64,000 bases of DNA. Origin: Helicobacter sp. MIT 99-5507 (GTDB lineage: Bacteria > Campylobacterota > Campylobacteria > Campylobacterales > Helicobacteraceae). Within the stretch, counting starts at the first letter, position 1. Each line of letters begins with the position of its first letter. Positions 8,364 through 18,740 of the stretch are shown here, in pieces. The stretch covers positions 310,001 through 374,000 of the forward strand of contig NZ_NXLO01000001.1 in the NCBI RefSeq assembly GCF_003364295.1. The letters are read 5' to 3'. The position numbers and the translations under genes are program-made. The notes under the pieces were generated by a model. The model saw nothing but the letters and a program-made list of their open reading frames with translations. It searched no databases and had not been told where the DNA came from.

Positions 8364-11349
8364 TTTTGCTCTCTTTATCTCTTAAATATTCTAATGTAGA
8401 TTCTAAGATACTGCTATCATCTAGCTCTTTTGCATCAAATTTTATCTTTTGTGTATCACTATAAATAATAGTTATATGCTGATTATAATTCATTATTGTT
8501 TTTATATTTAGTGTATTTGCAATAAATTTTATAAGCATTAATTGCAAGAATCTAAGGCTAAAACTATCTAGATTCCCAAATCTATCGTTTATTTCTTTTT
8601 CAATATCATATATTTCTTCTTTTGAGGTTACATTAGCAAGTCTGCGATATAAATCAAGTCTAATCATATCTGAAGGAATAATACTTGGATTTAAAAATGC
8701 ACTTACACTTAGCTTGATATCAACACTCTGCTTATTTTGCAATTCTTTACCACTTAATATATTTATACTTTCTTCTAACATCTGTAAATACAAGCTATAA
8801 CCGATATTTTTTATATGCCCACTTTGTGCCTCACCAAGGATATTTCCACCGCCTCTAAGTTCTAAATCTGCATAAGATAGAATCCCACCAGCACCCAAAA
8901 ATGAATTAGATTCTAAAGATAAAAGTCTCTTTTTTGCCTCATTTGTTATAGAATCTTTATTTTCTACAAAGAAATAACAATATCCCTCTTTATCACCTCT
9001 ACCTATTCGTCCTCTTAGCTGATGCAAATCTGCCATACCAAAACAATCCGCAGAATCTACGATAATAGTATTTGCATTTGGAAGGTGGATTCCAGATTCT
9101 ACAATCGAAGTGCATAGCAGCATATCAAATTCCCCATTTGCAAATTTAATCATAATATCTTCGCTAACATTTTGTGCTATTTTAGAATGAAGGATTCCAA
9201 TCTTTAGCTTTGGAATAAGCTTTAGTATTTCATTTTTTCTATCATCAATGCTTGCTATATTATTGTGGATATAAAATATTTGTCCATTTCGCTTTAATTC
9301 TCGTTTTATTGCATCTTGTAACAATAAATCACTATAATTTTTTACAAATGTTTTTGGTGGAACTCTGCTAATTGGAGGCGTATTCAACTCACTTTGTGTT
9401 TTGATTTTTGATAAAGCAAGATTTAGAGTTCTTGGAATTGGCGTAGCAGACATTGATAAAACATGCACATCTTGTGTCATATTTTTTAGCTTTTCTTTTT
9501 GTTTTACACCAAATTTATGCTCTTCATCAAGAACAACAAGTCCAAGATTCTTAAAACTTACATTTAATAATCCATGAGTGCCGATTACTACATCAATTTC
9601 GCCACTTTGCAAGCCTGCTAAAATTCTATTTTTATCCTTGCTAAATCTATCTAATTTTGCAATTTTTATATCAAAATTTGCAAATCTAGCACAAAGAGTA
9701 TTGAAATGTTGATTTGATAAAAGTGTGGTTGGCACTATTAAAGCACATTGATATTCACTTTTTATACAAGCAAATATAGCATTCATAGCAACTTCAGTTT
9801 TTCCAAAACCAACATCACCAATAAGCAATCTATCCATAACCTTGCCACTATTTAAATCACTAAAGATTTCTTGAATGCTTCGCTCTTGATCGATTGTAAG
9901 CTCAAAATTACTACAATTTTGAAAAACACTTAGCTCAACCTTGCTAGTATCTATTAATTTACCTTTGATAAGCTCTCTTTTTGCTGCAATCTCTACTATC
10001 TCTTTTGCAATTTCTAATAATTTTGGTCTAATTTTTTCTTTAATCTTTGCAAATGAACATTTTCCAAGTCTATCTAACATAGGAATACTAGAAGTATTTG
10101 CTATATATTTTGTTACTAGATTTAAATTGTGTGTAGGAAGTAATAATTTATCATCATTTTGATACATTACTTCTATAAAATCACTTGTAACACCTAAAAT
10201 AGTAGTTTGCTTAATGCCATTAAAAATACCGATACCATAATCTTTATGGACTACATAATCGCCTTTATTTAATTCATTTAGATGAATTGTTTTGTATGTT
10301 TTTTTCTTCTTTTTTGCTATCTTGTTTAAAGAAAGAATAATCTCATCTTTTGTAATGATATTTATTGATATTGGCTCTTTTATGATTGTTACATCATCTC
10401 CTAAATGCAATGAATCCAATAAAAGCTCATTTAAACTAAATAGAATCTTTTTCTTATCATTATGAAGAGCAAATAATTTTGGAATAGCATTGATTTCTAA
10501 GGATATATCACTATATTTTTCATCTATATCACAAACATCAAGAAGTTCAAAACTATCAAAATCAATATTATTTAAAAATTCGATTTCTTTTAGAGTTTCT
10601 AGCTCTGCTTTTGCACTTGGCATCATAAGACTATTATATTGATTTATAATCAAAGGTTCATCAATAAACCAGAATCCAAGACTAATAATATCTTTTATAA
10701 AAGCATCATAGCTACTATTTTTACTAGAATTATCAAGATTTATATAAGCATTAGAATCTAAACTAAAAAGCGCAGGAAATATACTAATTTCTTCTATTTC
10801 ATCTCCAAAGCACATTTGAGAGATAGAATCAAAATATTTAATACTCTCAATATCATTATCAAAAAATGAGATTCTAATTGGGTTTTCATAATTATGTGGG
10901 AAAATATCTATTATATCGCCATGTATTGCTATCTCTTTTGGTGCATGGACTAAATCCTGTTTTTCAAATCCATAGTTTAAAAGTGTATCTTGCAAATCTA
11001 AAAAATTATAACTCTCATATAGTTTTAATGCCAAAGGCTCTAATTGATTTTTTGCAGGAAGTGGGTATAAAATCGAATGCAAAGGTGCTAAAAGTATAGA
11101 ATTTTTATCATTATAAAACTTTGATAATGAAAGCAACAACTCACCAAGCTCAAAAGAATAGCTTCGCAAATCATCGCCTCTTTTTGCTCTAAAATCACTA
11201 AGGACATAAGCATTTGGAAATGATTTATCTTGAAGTTTTTTGTATTTACAAATCTCTAATGCTTCTAAAGTTTGAGTAGAATCTTTGAAAATAAATATCT
11301 TGTAATTTAATTTTTGACTTAAGATTCTATAAAAATTCGAATTAAGCAA
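8353..11349 (-). CDS. mfd: Transcription-repair coupling factor
   Basis: At 998 residues this is a full-length Mfd, which removes RNA polymerase stalled at lesions and recruits UvrA. Domains in order: a UvrB-like N-terminal part; the RNA-polymerase-interacting CarD-like domain (GDYVVHKDYGIGIF, about 360); the helicase core with Walker A IGDVGFGKTEVA (about 508), a DEEHKFG box, SATPIPRTL and LRGRIGRGDKEGY; and a C-terminal TRCF domain. It sits in the order mfd-ccmA-csd1-csd2 as in H. pylori. No damage was seen. Confidence 0.96.
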   Translation of the reverse strand: MLNSNFYRILSQKLNYKIFIFKDSTQTLEALEICKYKKLQDKSFPNAYVLSDFRAKRGDDLRSYSFELGELLLSLSKFYNDKNSILLAPLHSILYPLPAKNQLEPLALKLYESYNFLDLQDTLLNYGFEKQDLVHAPKEIAIHGDIIDIFPHNYENPIRISFFDNDIESIKYFDSISQMCFGDEIEEISIFPALFSLDSNAYINLDNSSKNSSYDAFIKDIISLGFWFIDEPLIINQYNSLMMPSAKAELETLKEIEFLNNIDFDSFELLDVCDIDEKYSDISLEINAIPKLFALHNDKKKILFSLNELLLDSLHLGDDVTIIKEPISINIITKDEIILSLNKIAKKKKKTYKTIHLNELNKGDYVVHKDYGIGIFNGIKQTTILGVTSDFIEVMYQNDDKLLLPTHNLNLVTKYIANTSSIPMLDRLGKCSFAKIKEKIRPKLLEIAKEIVEIAAKRELIKGKLIDTSKVELSVFQNCSNFELTIDQERSIQEIFSDLNSGKVMDRLLIGDVGFGKTEVAMNAIFACIKSEYQCALIVPTTLLSNQHFNTLCARFANFDIKIAKLDRFSKDKNRILAGLQSGEIDVVIGTHGLLNVSFKNLGLVVLDEEHKFGVKQKEKLKNMTQDVHVLSMSATPIPRTLNLALSKIKTQSELNTPPISRVPPKTFVKNYSDLLLQDAIKRELKRNGQIFYIHNNIASIDDRKNEILKLIPKLKIGILHSKIAQNVSEDIMIKFANGEFDMLLCTSIVESGIHLPNANTIIVDSADCFGMADLHQLRGRIGRGDKEGYCYFFVENKDSITNEAKKRLLSLESNSFLGAGGILSYADLELRGGGNILGEAQSGHIKNIGYSLYLQMLEESINILSGKELQNKQSVDIKLSVSAFLNPSIIPSDMIRLDLYRRLANVTSKEEIYDIEKEINDRFGNLDSFSLRFLQLMLIKFIANTLNIKTIMNYNQHITIIYSDTQKIKFDAKELDDSSILESTLEYLRDKESKIGH

Positions 11350-11382
11350 ACAATACCTTTTATACTAGGATTCTATATTTTT

Positions 11383-11787
11383 TTAATCTTTATTTTTTGT
11401 TATATCATCTATCTTAGAATCTTGCATTTTTGATTTTATTTTACTCTCACCTATAAAAATACCTTTTTTCTCTATATATAATTCATTGCAAACAATAATC
11501 CCTTCTACTCTGCCATTAGGCATAATTTCTATACATTCAGAATCTATACTTCCTGAAAAATTACCGCTTACAATCACTCTTTGAGCCATTATATCGCCAT
11601 TTACAACTCCACTTTTGCCTACTAAAACTGTATTTGTAGAATTGATATTACCTTCAAATTCACCATCTATATGAATATGACATTCAATATTTAGCTCTCC
11701 TTTAAATTTTGTTTTTGCTGCGATAATCGTTGCTCCGTTGGAATTTGGAGCATCAAATTGTTTATTGTCATTAGTAAAGATTGCCAT
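11383..11787 (-). CDS. ccmA: Bactofilin CcmA
   Basis: The 134-residue cytoskeletal protein consists mainly of the bactofilin right-handed beta-helix, seen as repeating short hydrophobic strands (HIHIDGEFEGNI, VLVGKSGVVNG, RVIVSGNFSGS, LYIEKKGIFIG). CcmA filaments and the Csd proteins give Helicobacter its helical shape. Its first 97 nt overlap, in another frame, the 3' end of csd1, so its ribosome site lies within csd1. The ATG at 11787 follows AGGAGAAAAATG-type spacing. Confidence 0.92.
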   Translation of the reverse strand: MAIFTNDNKQFDAPNSNGATIIAAKTKFKGELNIECHIHIDGEFEGNINSTNTVLVGKSGVVNGDIMAQRVIVSGNFSGSIDSECIEIMPNGRVEGIIVCNELYIEKKGIFIGESKIKSKMQDSKIDDITKNKD

Positions 11788-12635
11788 GCTACATTTTTCT
11801 CCTTATTAAAAATTTTATCAAAATTACTCATATCCCATTCTGTAAAATGCTTAGGATTAATATGGCTTCCTAAAAATCTCACTTCATAATGTAAATGAGC
11901 CCCAGTACTTACTCCTGTATTACCAACATAGGCGATTAACTGTCCTTTTTTGACAAACTGCCCTCTTTTGACAGCAAAAGAGTGTAAGTGTGCGTAATAT
12001 GTTTTAAAACCAAATGAATGATCTATTTTTACTAGTGTACCATATCCTCCATTCCAACCATCTTTAGCAAAATCAACAACTCCATCTGCTGTTGCATAAA
12101 CTGGTGTATCAAGATTTGATGAAAAATCAATTCCTGCATGAAATTCTCTTGAGCCATTCAATGGATGAATCCTATAACCATATCCAGATGAAATCCTCTT
12201 ATAGCTATCCAATGGAAGACCATTTGGGACAAATTTCATAATAAATATTTTTTGCAGTCCTGTAATACTAGCAGCCTCGACTCTATTTTGCAAACCATAA
12301 TTAGGATTGTCATTAACAACACCAATAATGCCTTCTAAATCCTCAATTTTATCTGCAATTAACAAAAACTCTTCTTTTTTAGCAGAAATTTGTCCTAATA
12401 AACTTAGATTCTTATCCAATAATGTTTGATAGCTATCCTCTATATATTTATATTTATTTTCAATATTATTAATCTCTGATGCTAATGTATGCAGTGCTAT
12501 CAAAATAAAAAATACAATAGAGCCAATAAAAGTAAAAAAATAAATAATAATATGTTTAAAAATTAGATTCACATTATAATATCTCGCACCATATGGGCTA
12601 GAAATCATAAGTATCAATCTATTTTCACTATTCAT
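11691..12635 (-). CDS. csd1: M23 peptidoglycan endopeptidase Csd1
   Basis: This 314-residue membrane-anchored protein has one transmembrane segment at about 26-51, a short coiled coil (52-105) and a C-terminal LytM/M23 domain. Zinc ligands are present: FHAGID (His166, Asp170) and GAHLHYE (His247, His249). Csd1 cuts peptide cross-links in the wall to bend the cell. It overlaps csd2 by 4 nt and ccmA by 97 nt, forming a tight cell-shape cluster. The catalytic set makes this the Csd1-type, active partner. Confidence 0.9.
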   Translation of the reverse strand: MNSENRLILMISSPYGARYYNVNLIFKHIIIYFFTFIGSIVFFILIALHTLASEINNIENKYKYIEDSYQTLLDKNLSLLGQISAKKEEFLLIADKIEDLEGIIGVVNDNPNYGLQNRVEAASITGLQKIFIMKFVPNGLPLDSYKRISSGYGYRIHPLNGSREFHAGIDFSSNLDTPVYATADGVVDFAKDGWNGGYGTLVKIDHSFGFKTYYAHLHSFAVKRGQFVKKGQLIAYVGNTGVSTGAHLHYEVRFLGSHINPKHFTEWDMSNFDKIFNKEKNVAWQSLLMTINNLMLQIPTEQRLSQQKQNLKES

Positions 12636-13537
12636 TTTTCATCCAATAAAGTGATTGGTTGTGAAAATATTTTATGATCTTTTATTTTTATAATATCATC
12701 TAAAGTCCATAATAATCCATTCCAATTTACTATGCTATCTTCATTTATCACACTTAAGAAATTATCAATATTCCATGCTATAAATTTTTCAACATCAACT
12801 TCACTGCCTAAAAATCTAATATCATAATATAAATTTTTATTTGCAGTTGTATTGCTATATCCTATTAATTGACCTTTTTTTACTACATCTCCACGTTTTA
12901 GAGTAATCTTTGATAAATATCCATAAATTGATGTAAAGCCAAAAGAATGGATGATTTTTACAAACTTCCCAGCGTCTTTTGTGCTATTATCCACTCTTAA
13001 GTCTATTATTCCATCTGCAGTTGCATATATGGGTATTGCTTTTGGGAGATCAAAAACTATACCTGATTTTAAAGATGATGAGTGAAAGTTATTATTAATA
13101 TCAAATGGAAATGAATTTGGTAATAATTGTAAAATAGTCTCTTTTTTGGATTGACTAAGTGATGACATATCATAAGATTCTGCATTAGTATTGCTAATTA
13201 CTGCATCTTTCATACTAATAATATCTTCTAAATCAAACATTTTTGTATTTATTTCATCTAGTTTATTTTGACTTATTTCGACTTGTTGCTTGATATTTTT
13301 ATTTTTATCATAAATATATTTATATTTATCCAAAATCTCATAACGTTGTGTTTTCATTTCTTTTAATTCGCTTGCTAAAAGCTTAATAGTAATAAATATC
13401 AATATATTTGAAATAATAAGAAATAATAAGAAATATATAAAAAATTTCTTTACAAATCTATGTATGCTAAATTGTTTAATTCCATTATTATCAACAATAG
13501 ATATTATAAATTTATCTCTTATATTGCTACTTTTCAT
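12632..13537 (-). CDS. csd2: Csd2-like M23 family protein with degenerate active site
   Basis: The 301-residue paralogue of Csd1 has the same plan: a transmembrane helix near residues 28-50, a coiled coil at 55-100, then a LytM fold. The metal ligands are lost: the HxxxD position reads SLKSGIVFD and the HxH position reads NKNLYYDIRF. It is therefore probably a catalytically dead partner that stabilises or regulates Csd1, as reported for H. pylori Csd2. It overlaps folC by 11 nt. Confidence 0.87.
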   Translation of the reverse strand: MKSSNIRDKFIISIVDNNGIKQFSIHRFVKKFFIYFLLFLIISNILIFITIKLLASELKEMKTQRYEILDKYKYIYDKNKNIKQQVEISQNKLDEINTKMFDLEDIISMKDAVISNTNAESYDMSSLSQSKKETILQLLPNSFPFDINNNFHSSSLKSGIVFDLPKAIPIYATADGIIDLRVDNSTKDAGKFVKIIHSFGFTSIYGYLSKITLKRGDVVKKGQLIGYSNTTANKNLYYDIRFLGSEVDVEKFIAWNIDNFLSVINEDSIVNWNGLLWTLDDIIKIKDHKIFSQPITLLDEK

Positions 13538-14663
13538 AAAAATCTTTCATAAATTTCTCAATCACACTAAATGAACCAAAAACAAGATAATCTTTACTTT
13601 TATCTATATATTTAAAATCGCTATATAAAATCTCAAGTTCATCTAAAATTTTTATCAAATCTATTTTATTTATAATTCTAGGATTATCTTTGATTTCTAT
13701 TATCTCAAGCCTTAAAATATTATCTTTTAGGATTTTTAATATTTCTTTTATATCCTTTTGGACATAGCTATTATACACCAGTGTAACTTTTTTATCTTTT
13801 AGATTCTCTTTTATAGCAAATGCTGCTGATTTATTATGCCCAACATCAATAATAATATTATCTTCAATCTTTTGAAATCTTCCCATCAAATCAAGAGGTG
13901 GTAACAAAGAAATATCAAATTCTATATTTAAAATCTCAAGTGCCTTCAATGCTAATGATAAATTTTGTGCTAAAAAAGATGGCATACTATTTTTACTTAT
14001 ATAAGCTAGTGTATTATTTGGAATAGAATCTAAAATATGAAGTTTTACATTTTTTAAAGAAGCAATATTTTTTGCAATATCTTGCACTATGCTATGTTTT
14101 TGGATTCCAAGTATTGCGGTATTTTTCATCGCATTTAATTTTGTCTTGGCAATAGATTCTATACTATACCCTAGCATTTCTTGATGGTCAAAATCAATAA
14201 GAGTAAATAAAACCAAATTTCGCTCTACTACACTTGTAGAATCGTATTCTCCACCAATTCCAGCCTCTAAAATCAAATAATCAACATCGATAGATAAATA
14301 CAATGCCAAAAATGTTGCATATTCAAAATAACTAGCATCTTTGATAAAATCAAATTGCATCAAATATTGATGTGCTTTTAAAATCTCATCATCACTAATA
14401 ATATTTCCATTTTTATAAAATCGCTCATTAAATCTAAAAATATGCGGACTTGTAAAATGAAGGACTTTATATCCTTTTTGCAATAATGCAAGAGCTAGAA
14501 ATCGCCCACTTGTGCCTTTGCCATTTGTGCCTATTATTTGGATTGTTTGTGGAATCCTTGCTAGATTCTCCTTTAATTTTTTATAAATATTTATTGCTCT
14601 ATTTGGATCAAATTTTCTATATTCTTGCCCTTTAGATAATAAATACTGCTCTAATTCATTCAT
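13527..14663 (-). CDS. folC: Folylpolyglutamate synthase / dihydrofolate synthase
   Basis: This 378-residue Mur-ligase-like enzyme adds glutamates to folate. It has the ATP loop IGTNGKGTSGRF (about 43-54), SPHIFRFNERF (about 75), a LEAGIGGEYDST segment and the H-containing DFDHQEMLG. The C-terminal DVGHNKSA marks domain 2. It overlaps csd2 at its 3' end and the next gene at its 5' end by 4 nt, so it is co-transcribed with the cell-shape genes. Confidence 0.93.
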   Translation of the reverse strand: MNELEQYLLSKGQEYRKFDPNRAINIYKKLKENLARIPQTIQIIGTNGKGTSGRFLALALLQKGYKVLHFTSPHIFRFNERFYKNGNIISDDEILKAHQYLMQFDFIKDASYFEYATFLALYLSIDVDYLILEAGIGGEYDSTSVVERNLVLFTLIDFDHQEMLGYSIESIAKTKLNAMKNTAILGIQKHSIVQDIAKNIASLKNVKLHILDSIPNNTLAYISKNSMPSFLAQNLSLALKALEILNIEFDISLLPPLDLMGRFQKIEDNIIIDVGHNKSAAFAIKENLKDKKVTLVYNSYVQKDIKEILKILKDNILRLEIIEIKDNPRIINKIDLIKILDELEILYSDFKYIDKSKDYLVFGSFSVIEKFMKDFYEK

Positions 14664-15469
14664 ATTTTCAAATCTTTTATAGGAAGTAAATCAATGTGTA
14701 TATTTATATCAATATCCATATTTTCATATACAAACTTACTATTTTTAATATTATTATTAATACTTTGCAAATAAGAATCTGCTGCCTCTAAAGTGCATTT
14801 TGGCAGTAAAATAACAATAGCAGAATCTTCATAAATACCAACGATTACATCTATATCGATACTATTTAATAAGATTCTATAAAAAGCATTAAATAGCTTT
14901 TCTAAAGCCTCTATTCCAAAATCTTCTTTTATATTTTCAAAACAGCAAATATTACATATCAAAGCATAGCCACTATCACACATTTTAGCTTTTAGTGCTA
15001 TATCATTTGGTGAAAGTAGATTATTTAAATGCACTAAATTAAATAAATGATTAGAATCGCTAAGTATAAAATTTCTTAATTCTCTATCTATGGATTCTAA
15101 TGGCAAATTTGAATCCAAATCTAATATATTTTGATTTTTTAATATTTTTAGTGCTTTTTTTAGCACATGTGGATAATCATCTTTGAAACTTGATTTATTG
15201 TTGATTATAGAAGATAAAGCATTTATAAAATCATCTTTATTTTTTATTGGATAATTATTTAATTCTTTTTTGATATAAGAATCAAATTTATCACTCCATA
15301 TACTAAACCAATTACACTCATCTATTTTTAGATTTAATAATTTAGCTTGCTTGCAAAATGCATCCAAATAAGATTCTGGTAGAAAACTAAGATTGTTTTC
15401 TTTCATATAAAGAAAAGCATTTTTGATGGCTTGTTTAATCTTATCTTGCTCTTCCAATATTATCTCCAA
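14660..15469 (-). CDS. Conserved hypothetical protein with a degenerate GGDEF-like domain
   Basis: Of the 269 residues the first 125 are helical and charged. From about 145 on, the sequence follows the spacing of a GGDEF domain (ALICNICCFENIKEDFG, then VIVGIYEDSAIVILLP where GGDEF would be). The signature is lost (GIYED), so diguanylate cyclase activity is not expected. It lies between folC and an lptE-like gene with overlaps of 4 and 10 nt. I recall a hypothetical gene at the same place in Campylobacter. The GGDEF link is pattern-based and needs a profile search. Confidence 0.55.
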   Translation of the reverse strand: MEIILEEQDKIKQAIKNAFLYMKENNLSFLPESYLDAFCKQAKLLNLKIDECNWFSIWSDKFDSYIKKELNNYPIKNKDDFINALSSIINNKSSFKDDYPHVLKKALKILKNQNILDLDSNLPLESIDRELRNFILSDSNHLFNLVHLNNLLSPNDIALKAKMCDSGYALICNICCFENIKEDFGIEALEKLFNAFYRILLNSIDIDVIVGIYEDSAIVILLPKCTLEAADSYLQSINNNIKNSKFVYENMDIDINIHIDLLPIKDLKI

Positions 15470-15957
15470 CTGCTTGCAACTTTAGCTACAAATTTATCAA
15501 TAGATTGAAGTGAAGCTTGATTTATCGCCATAAAACGTTTTTCATCAGTAACAGTTGATTGTCCTTCTACAGAAAAATCATAGATTCCAATATTGCTAAA
15601 ATTCCTTGCATTATTATTTTTATCTATGTATGAAAAGCTAATACCAACTTGCATACGATAGAATCTAGGAAAACCATCTTCATCATCAGCAATCGAATAC
15701 ATATTAATCTCATTCATGCTAATAGTAATAATAGTATCTGCATTTTCCTTGCTACTTAAATTAGAATGCAATCTAGTAGCTATTGCTTGAAGTAATGCGT
15801 CTTTTGCTATGATGGAATTTTCTGGATCGCTTAAGGCGATAATAGTATTGACATAGATATTTTTACCAAGCGATTGCTTACTATAATAAGATACAGGATA
15901 ATATCCACAAGATGAAATTAATATTCCAAATAAAGATATAAAAAATATTCGTCTCAT
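15460..15957 (-). CDS. LptE-like LPS-assembly lipoprotein
   Basis: The 165-residue lipoprotein has a signal peptide of about 16 residues ending in the lipobox LISSC, so Cys17 would be lipidated, followed by the GYYP start typical of LptE. Length and position (directly after leuS) fit the LptE lipoproteins that plug the LptD LPS exporter. The rest is strand-rich with no other motif. It overlaps the GGDEF-like gene by 10 nt. Confidence 0.7.
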   Translation of the reverse strand: MRRIFFISLFGILISSCGYYPVSYYSKQSLGKNIYVNTIIALSDPENSIIAKDALLQAIATRLHSNLSSKENADTIITISMNEINMYSIADDEDGFPRFYRMQVGISFSYIDKNNNARNFSNIGIYDFSVEGQSTVTDEKRFMAINQASLQSIDKFVAKVASSWR

Positions 15958-15959
15958 TT

Positions 15960-18371
15960 TTATTTTATTACAAAATTCACAAGCTTATTTGGGACTACTA
16001 TTTCTTTTATGATTTCTTTTCCATTTAGCCATTTTTGAACTCTATCTTTTGCAATAATTAATATCTCATCTTTTGATAAATTATTAGCAATTTCAACTTC
16101 AGCTCGTTTCTTGCCATTAATAGTAATTGCAATATTGATAGTATCGCAATATAATGCGCTCTCATCGACTTTTAGTGTAGTTAGATTTTTTAAGCCAAAT
16201 AGATTCTCGCTTAGCTCAAAACTAGCATGAGGAATAATTGGCTCTAATATATTTAATAAAATATAATATCCCTCAAACCAAACATCCTCATTGTCTTGAG
16301 CATAAAGTGCATTGAAAGCTTCCATACAAGATGCAATCAAAGTATTAAATGGATATTCACTATTTGAAAATGTTAATTCATATTTTAGCAATGCTTCATA
16401 AATCTTTTTTCTAGCATATTTTTCTTCTTTGCTAAGATTCTTGAATTCTAAACTGCTAAAATCTTTTTTTACAACCTTTGAGGCATTATTAAAAATTCTA
16501 TTTATAAATCTATATGCCCCTTCAAGTGCATTATCATTCCATTCTAATTCTTTTACAGGTGGAGCTGCAAATAAAATAAACAATCTTGCTGTATCTGCAC
16601 CATAAGTCTCTATTATTTCTTTTGGATCGACAACATTTCCCTTTGACTTACTCATCTTAAAACCATTTTTAAGCACCATACCTTGTGTCAATAATCGCTC
16701 AAATGGCTCATCAATATTTATACATGAAAGATCTCTAAGGACTTTTGTAAAATATCTTGCATAAAGAAGATGTAAAATAGCATGTTCAATGCCACCTATA
16801 TATTCATCAATATTTAGCCAATAATCTAAATCTTTCTTACTAAATGCACAATCTTCCCACAATTCCCTTGGGGTTGTATATCTTAAAAAATACCAACTAG
16901 ATTCTATAAATGTATCCATAGTATCACATTCTCTTATTGCATCTCTTTTGCAATTAGGACATTTTGTATATTTCCATGTTGGGTGCAAAGATAGTGGATT
17001 GCCTTCTCCATTTAATGTTATATCATCTGGTAATAATATAGGTAGATTTACTTCTTTTACTATTCCACAAGATTCACAATGAATAAGCGGTATAGGACTT
17101 CCCCAATATCTTTGTCTTGAGATTCCCCAATCTTTAAGCTTGAAGTTGATGACTTTTTTTCCAATACCAAGTTGTCTAAAATGCTCAATTATTGCTTCCC
17201 TTGCTTCCTCGCCAAATAAGCCATTAAAATTATCACTATTAATCAAAACTCCATCATCACAAAATACTTCATTATCGCTTTTAATAACCTTTTTTATAGG
17301 TAGATTATATTTTTTTGCAAATTCAAAATCTCTTTCATCATGAGCTGGCACACACATAACCGCACCACTACCATAATCCATCAAAACAAAATTTGCTACA
17401 AAAATTTCTAATCTCTGATTTGTTAGTGGATGAATTGCATAGATTCCAAGGGCAACTCCTTCTTTTTCCTTACTCATTCTATCTCTAGAAATCATATTTT
17501 GCATAGTTTTAATAGAAGTAATTTTTGATTGCTCTAATAGGTTATTTTCAATTAAATATCTAGCTAGCGGGTGTTCTGGAGCAATAGCACAATATGTTAT
17601 GCCATATATAGTATCAGCTCTTGTTGTAAAAACTTCTAGAGAATCTATGCTACCAATGTTTTTTTCTAGTTTTAAGCTAAATTCAAGTCCAATAGATTTA
17701 CCAATCCAATTTTTTTGCATAGTGATGACTTGATTTGGCCACTTACCTTGCAATGTATCTAAGTCTTTTAATAATTCATCTGCATAATCTGTGATTTTTA
17801 AATAATATTGATACATTTCTTTTTGGATGACATCTGTATCACAACGCCAGCATTTACCATCAATAACTTGCTCATTTGCAAGTATAGTATTATCATTTGG
17901 ACACCAATTAAGATATGCTTTTTTGCGATAGACAAAGCCTTTATCCCACATTTGTGTAAAGAATTGTTGTTCCCATTTTGTATAAATTGGATCGCTAGTA
18001 GCAAACTCTCTAGTTTGTGAAAATGAAAAACCTAAACTTTTTAGAGATTCTTGCATATTTTCAATATTTTTATAAGTCCAAGTTTTTGGGTGAAGATTGT
18101 GCTTTATTGCTGCATTTTCTGCTGGTAATCCAAAAGAATCCCAACCTATTGGATGAAGCACATTAAATCCAGCTTTTCTATAATATCTAGCAATTGCATC
18201 GCCTATGGAATAATTTCTAACATGTCCCATATGTAGATTGCCACTTGGATATGGAAGCATGCTTAAAATATATTTTTTTGGAAGACTAAAATCATCTTTT
18301 GGTTCAAATACATTAGAATCTAGCCATCGTTTTTGCCATTTTTTTTCTATTTCTCGTGGATTGTAAGTCAT
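15960..18371 (-). CDS. leuS: Leucyl-tRNA synthetase
   Basis: This 803-residue class I synthetase charges tRNA-Leu. It has the HIGH equivalent HMGH (residues 47-50), a zinc-type CPND...CWRCD segment, an editing domain with [11 protein letters not shown], and KMSKS (about 571-575). The stop is 2 nt before the lptE-like start. The ATG at 18371 and the start [12 protein letters not shown] match the family. Confidence 0.97.
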   Translation of the reverse strand: MTYNPREIEKKWQKRWLDSNVFEPKDDFSLPKKYILSMLPYPSGNLHMGHVRNYSIGDAIARYYRKAGFNVLHPIGWDSFGLPAENAAIKHNLHPKTWTYKNIENMQESLKSLGFSFSQTREFATSDPIYTKWEQQFFTQMWDKGFVYRKKAYLNWCPNDNTILANEQVIDGKCWRCDTDVIQKEMYQYYLKITDYADELLKDLDTLQGKWPNQVITMQKNWIGKSIGLEFSLKLEKNIGSIDSLEVFTTRADTIYGITYCAIAPEHPLARYLIENNLLEQSKITSIKTMQNMISRDRMSKEKEGVALGIYAIHPLTNQRLEIFVANFVLMDYGSGAVMCVPAHDERDFEFAKKYNLPIKKVIKSDNEVFCDDGVLINSDNFNGLFGEEAREAIIEHFRQLGIGKKVINFKLKDWGISRQRYWGSPIPLIHCESCGIVKEVNLPILLPDDITLNGEGNPLSLHPTWKYTKCPNCKRDAIRECDTMDTFIESSWYFLRYTTPRELWEDCAFSKKDLDYWLNIDEYIGGIEHAILHLLYARYFTKVLRDLSCINIDEPFERLLTQGMVLKNGFKMSKSKGNVVDPKEIIETYGADTARLFILFAAPPVKELEWNDNALEGAYRFINRIFNNASKVVKKDFSSLEFKNLSKEEKYARKKIYEALLKYELTFSNSEYPFNTLIASCMEAFNALYAQDNEDVWFEGYYILLNILEPIIPHASFELSENLFGLKNLTTLKVDESALYCDTINIAITINGKKRAEVEIANNLSKDEILIIAKDRVQKWLNGKEIIKEIVVPNKLVNFVIK

Positions 18372-18386
18372 AAAATCCCTTTTTTA

Positions 18387-18728
18387 TTAATAATCTATAT
18401 CTCTAACCTTTGCACTCTCAATTAGTATCAAACAAATAGAAAACAAATTTGCAACAAGAGCACCAAATGCTAAAGCATAAGCAACATCTAAATCACCTAA
18501 TATTTGATACCATAAAAATGCAGGTATCAAATGAAAATCTGCAACAATAGAGCTAGCTAAAAGTTCAGAGGACAAAGGTTTTCTTATACCTACTCTAAGA
18601 GTTGTAGAAATAAAATTGATTGCTGCAGCTAAAAATAATAATACTATATTTGGATCAAATAAAAATCCAATTGTTGAAGTTAGGCACATTAATGTAAAAA
18701 AAATAAATAAGATTCTGCCCCAATCCAT
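18387..18728 (-). CDS. Small membrane protein, DUF6394 type
   Basis: The 113 residues include four hydrophobic segments (about 4-22, 27-44, 60-78, 82-103), so this is a small polytopic inner-membrane protein. The family is restricted to Campylobacterota and relatives, and its function is unknown. It lies between secF (12 nt) and leuS (15 nt), which suggests co-expression with the Sec accessory genes but no proven link. Confidence 0.7.
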   Translation of the reverse strand: MDWGRILFIFFTLMCLTSTIGFLFDPNIVLLFLAAAINFISTTLRVGIRKPLSSELLASSIVADFHLIPAFLWYQILGDLDVAYALAFGALVANLFSICLILIESAKVRDIDY

Positions 18729-18740
18729 TAAAAACTCCTT

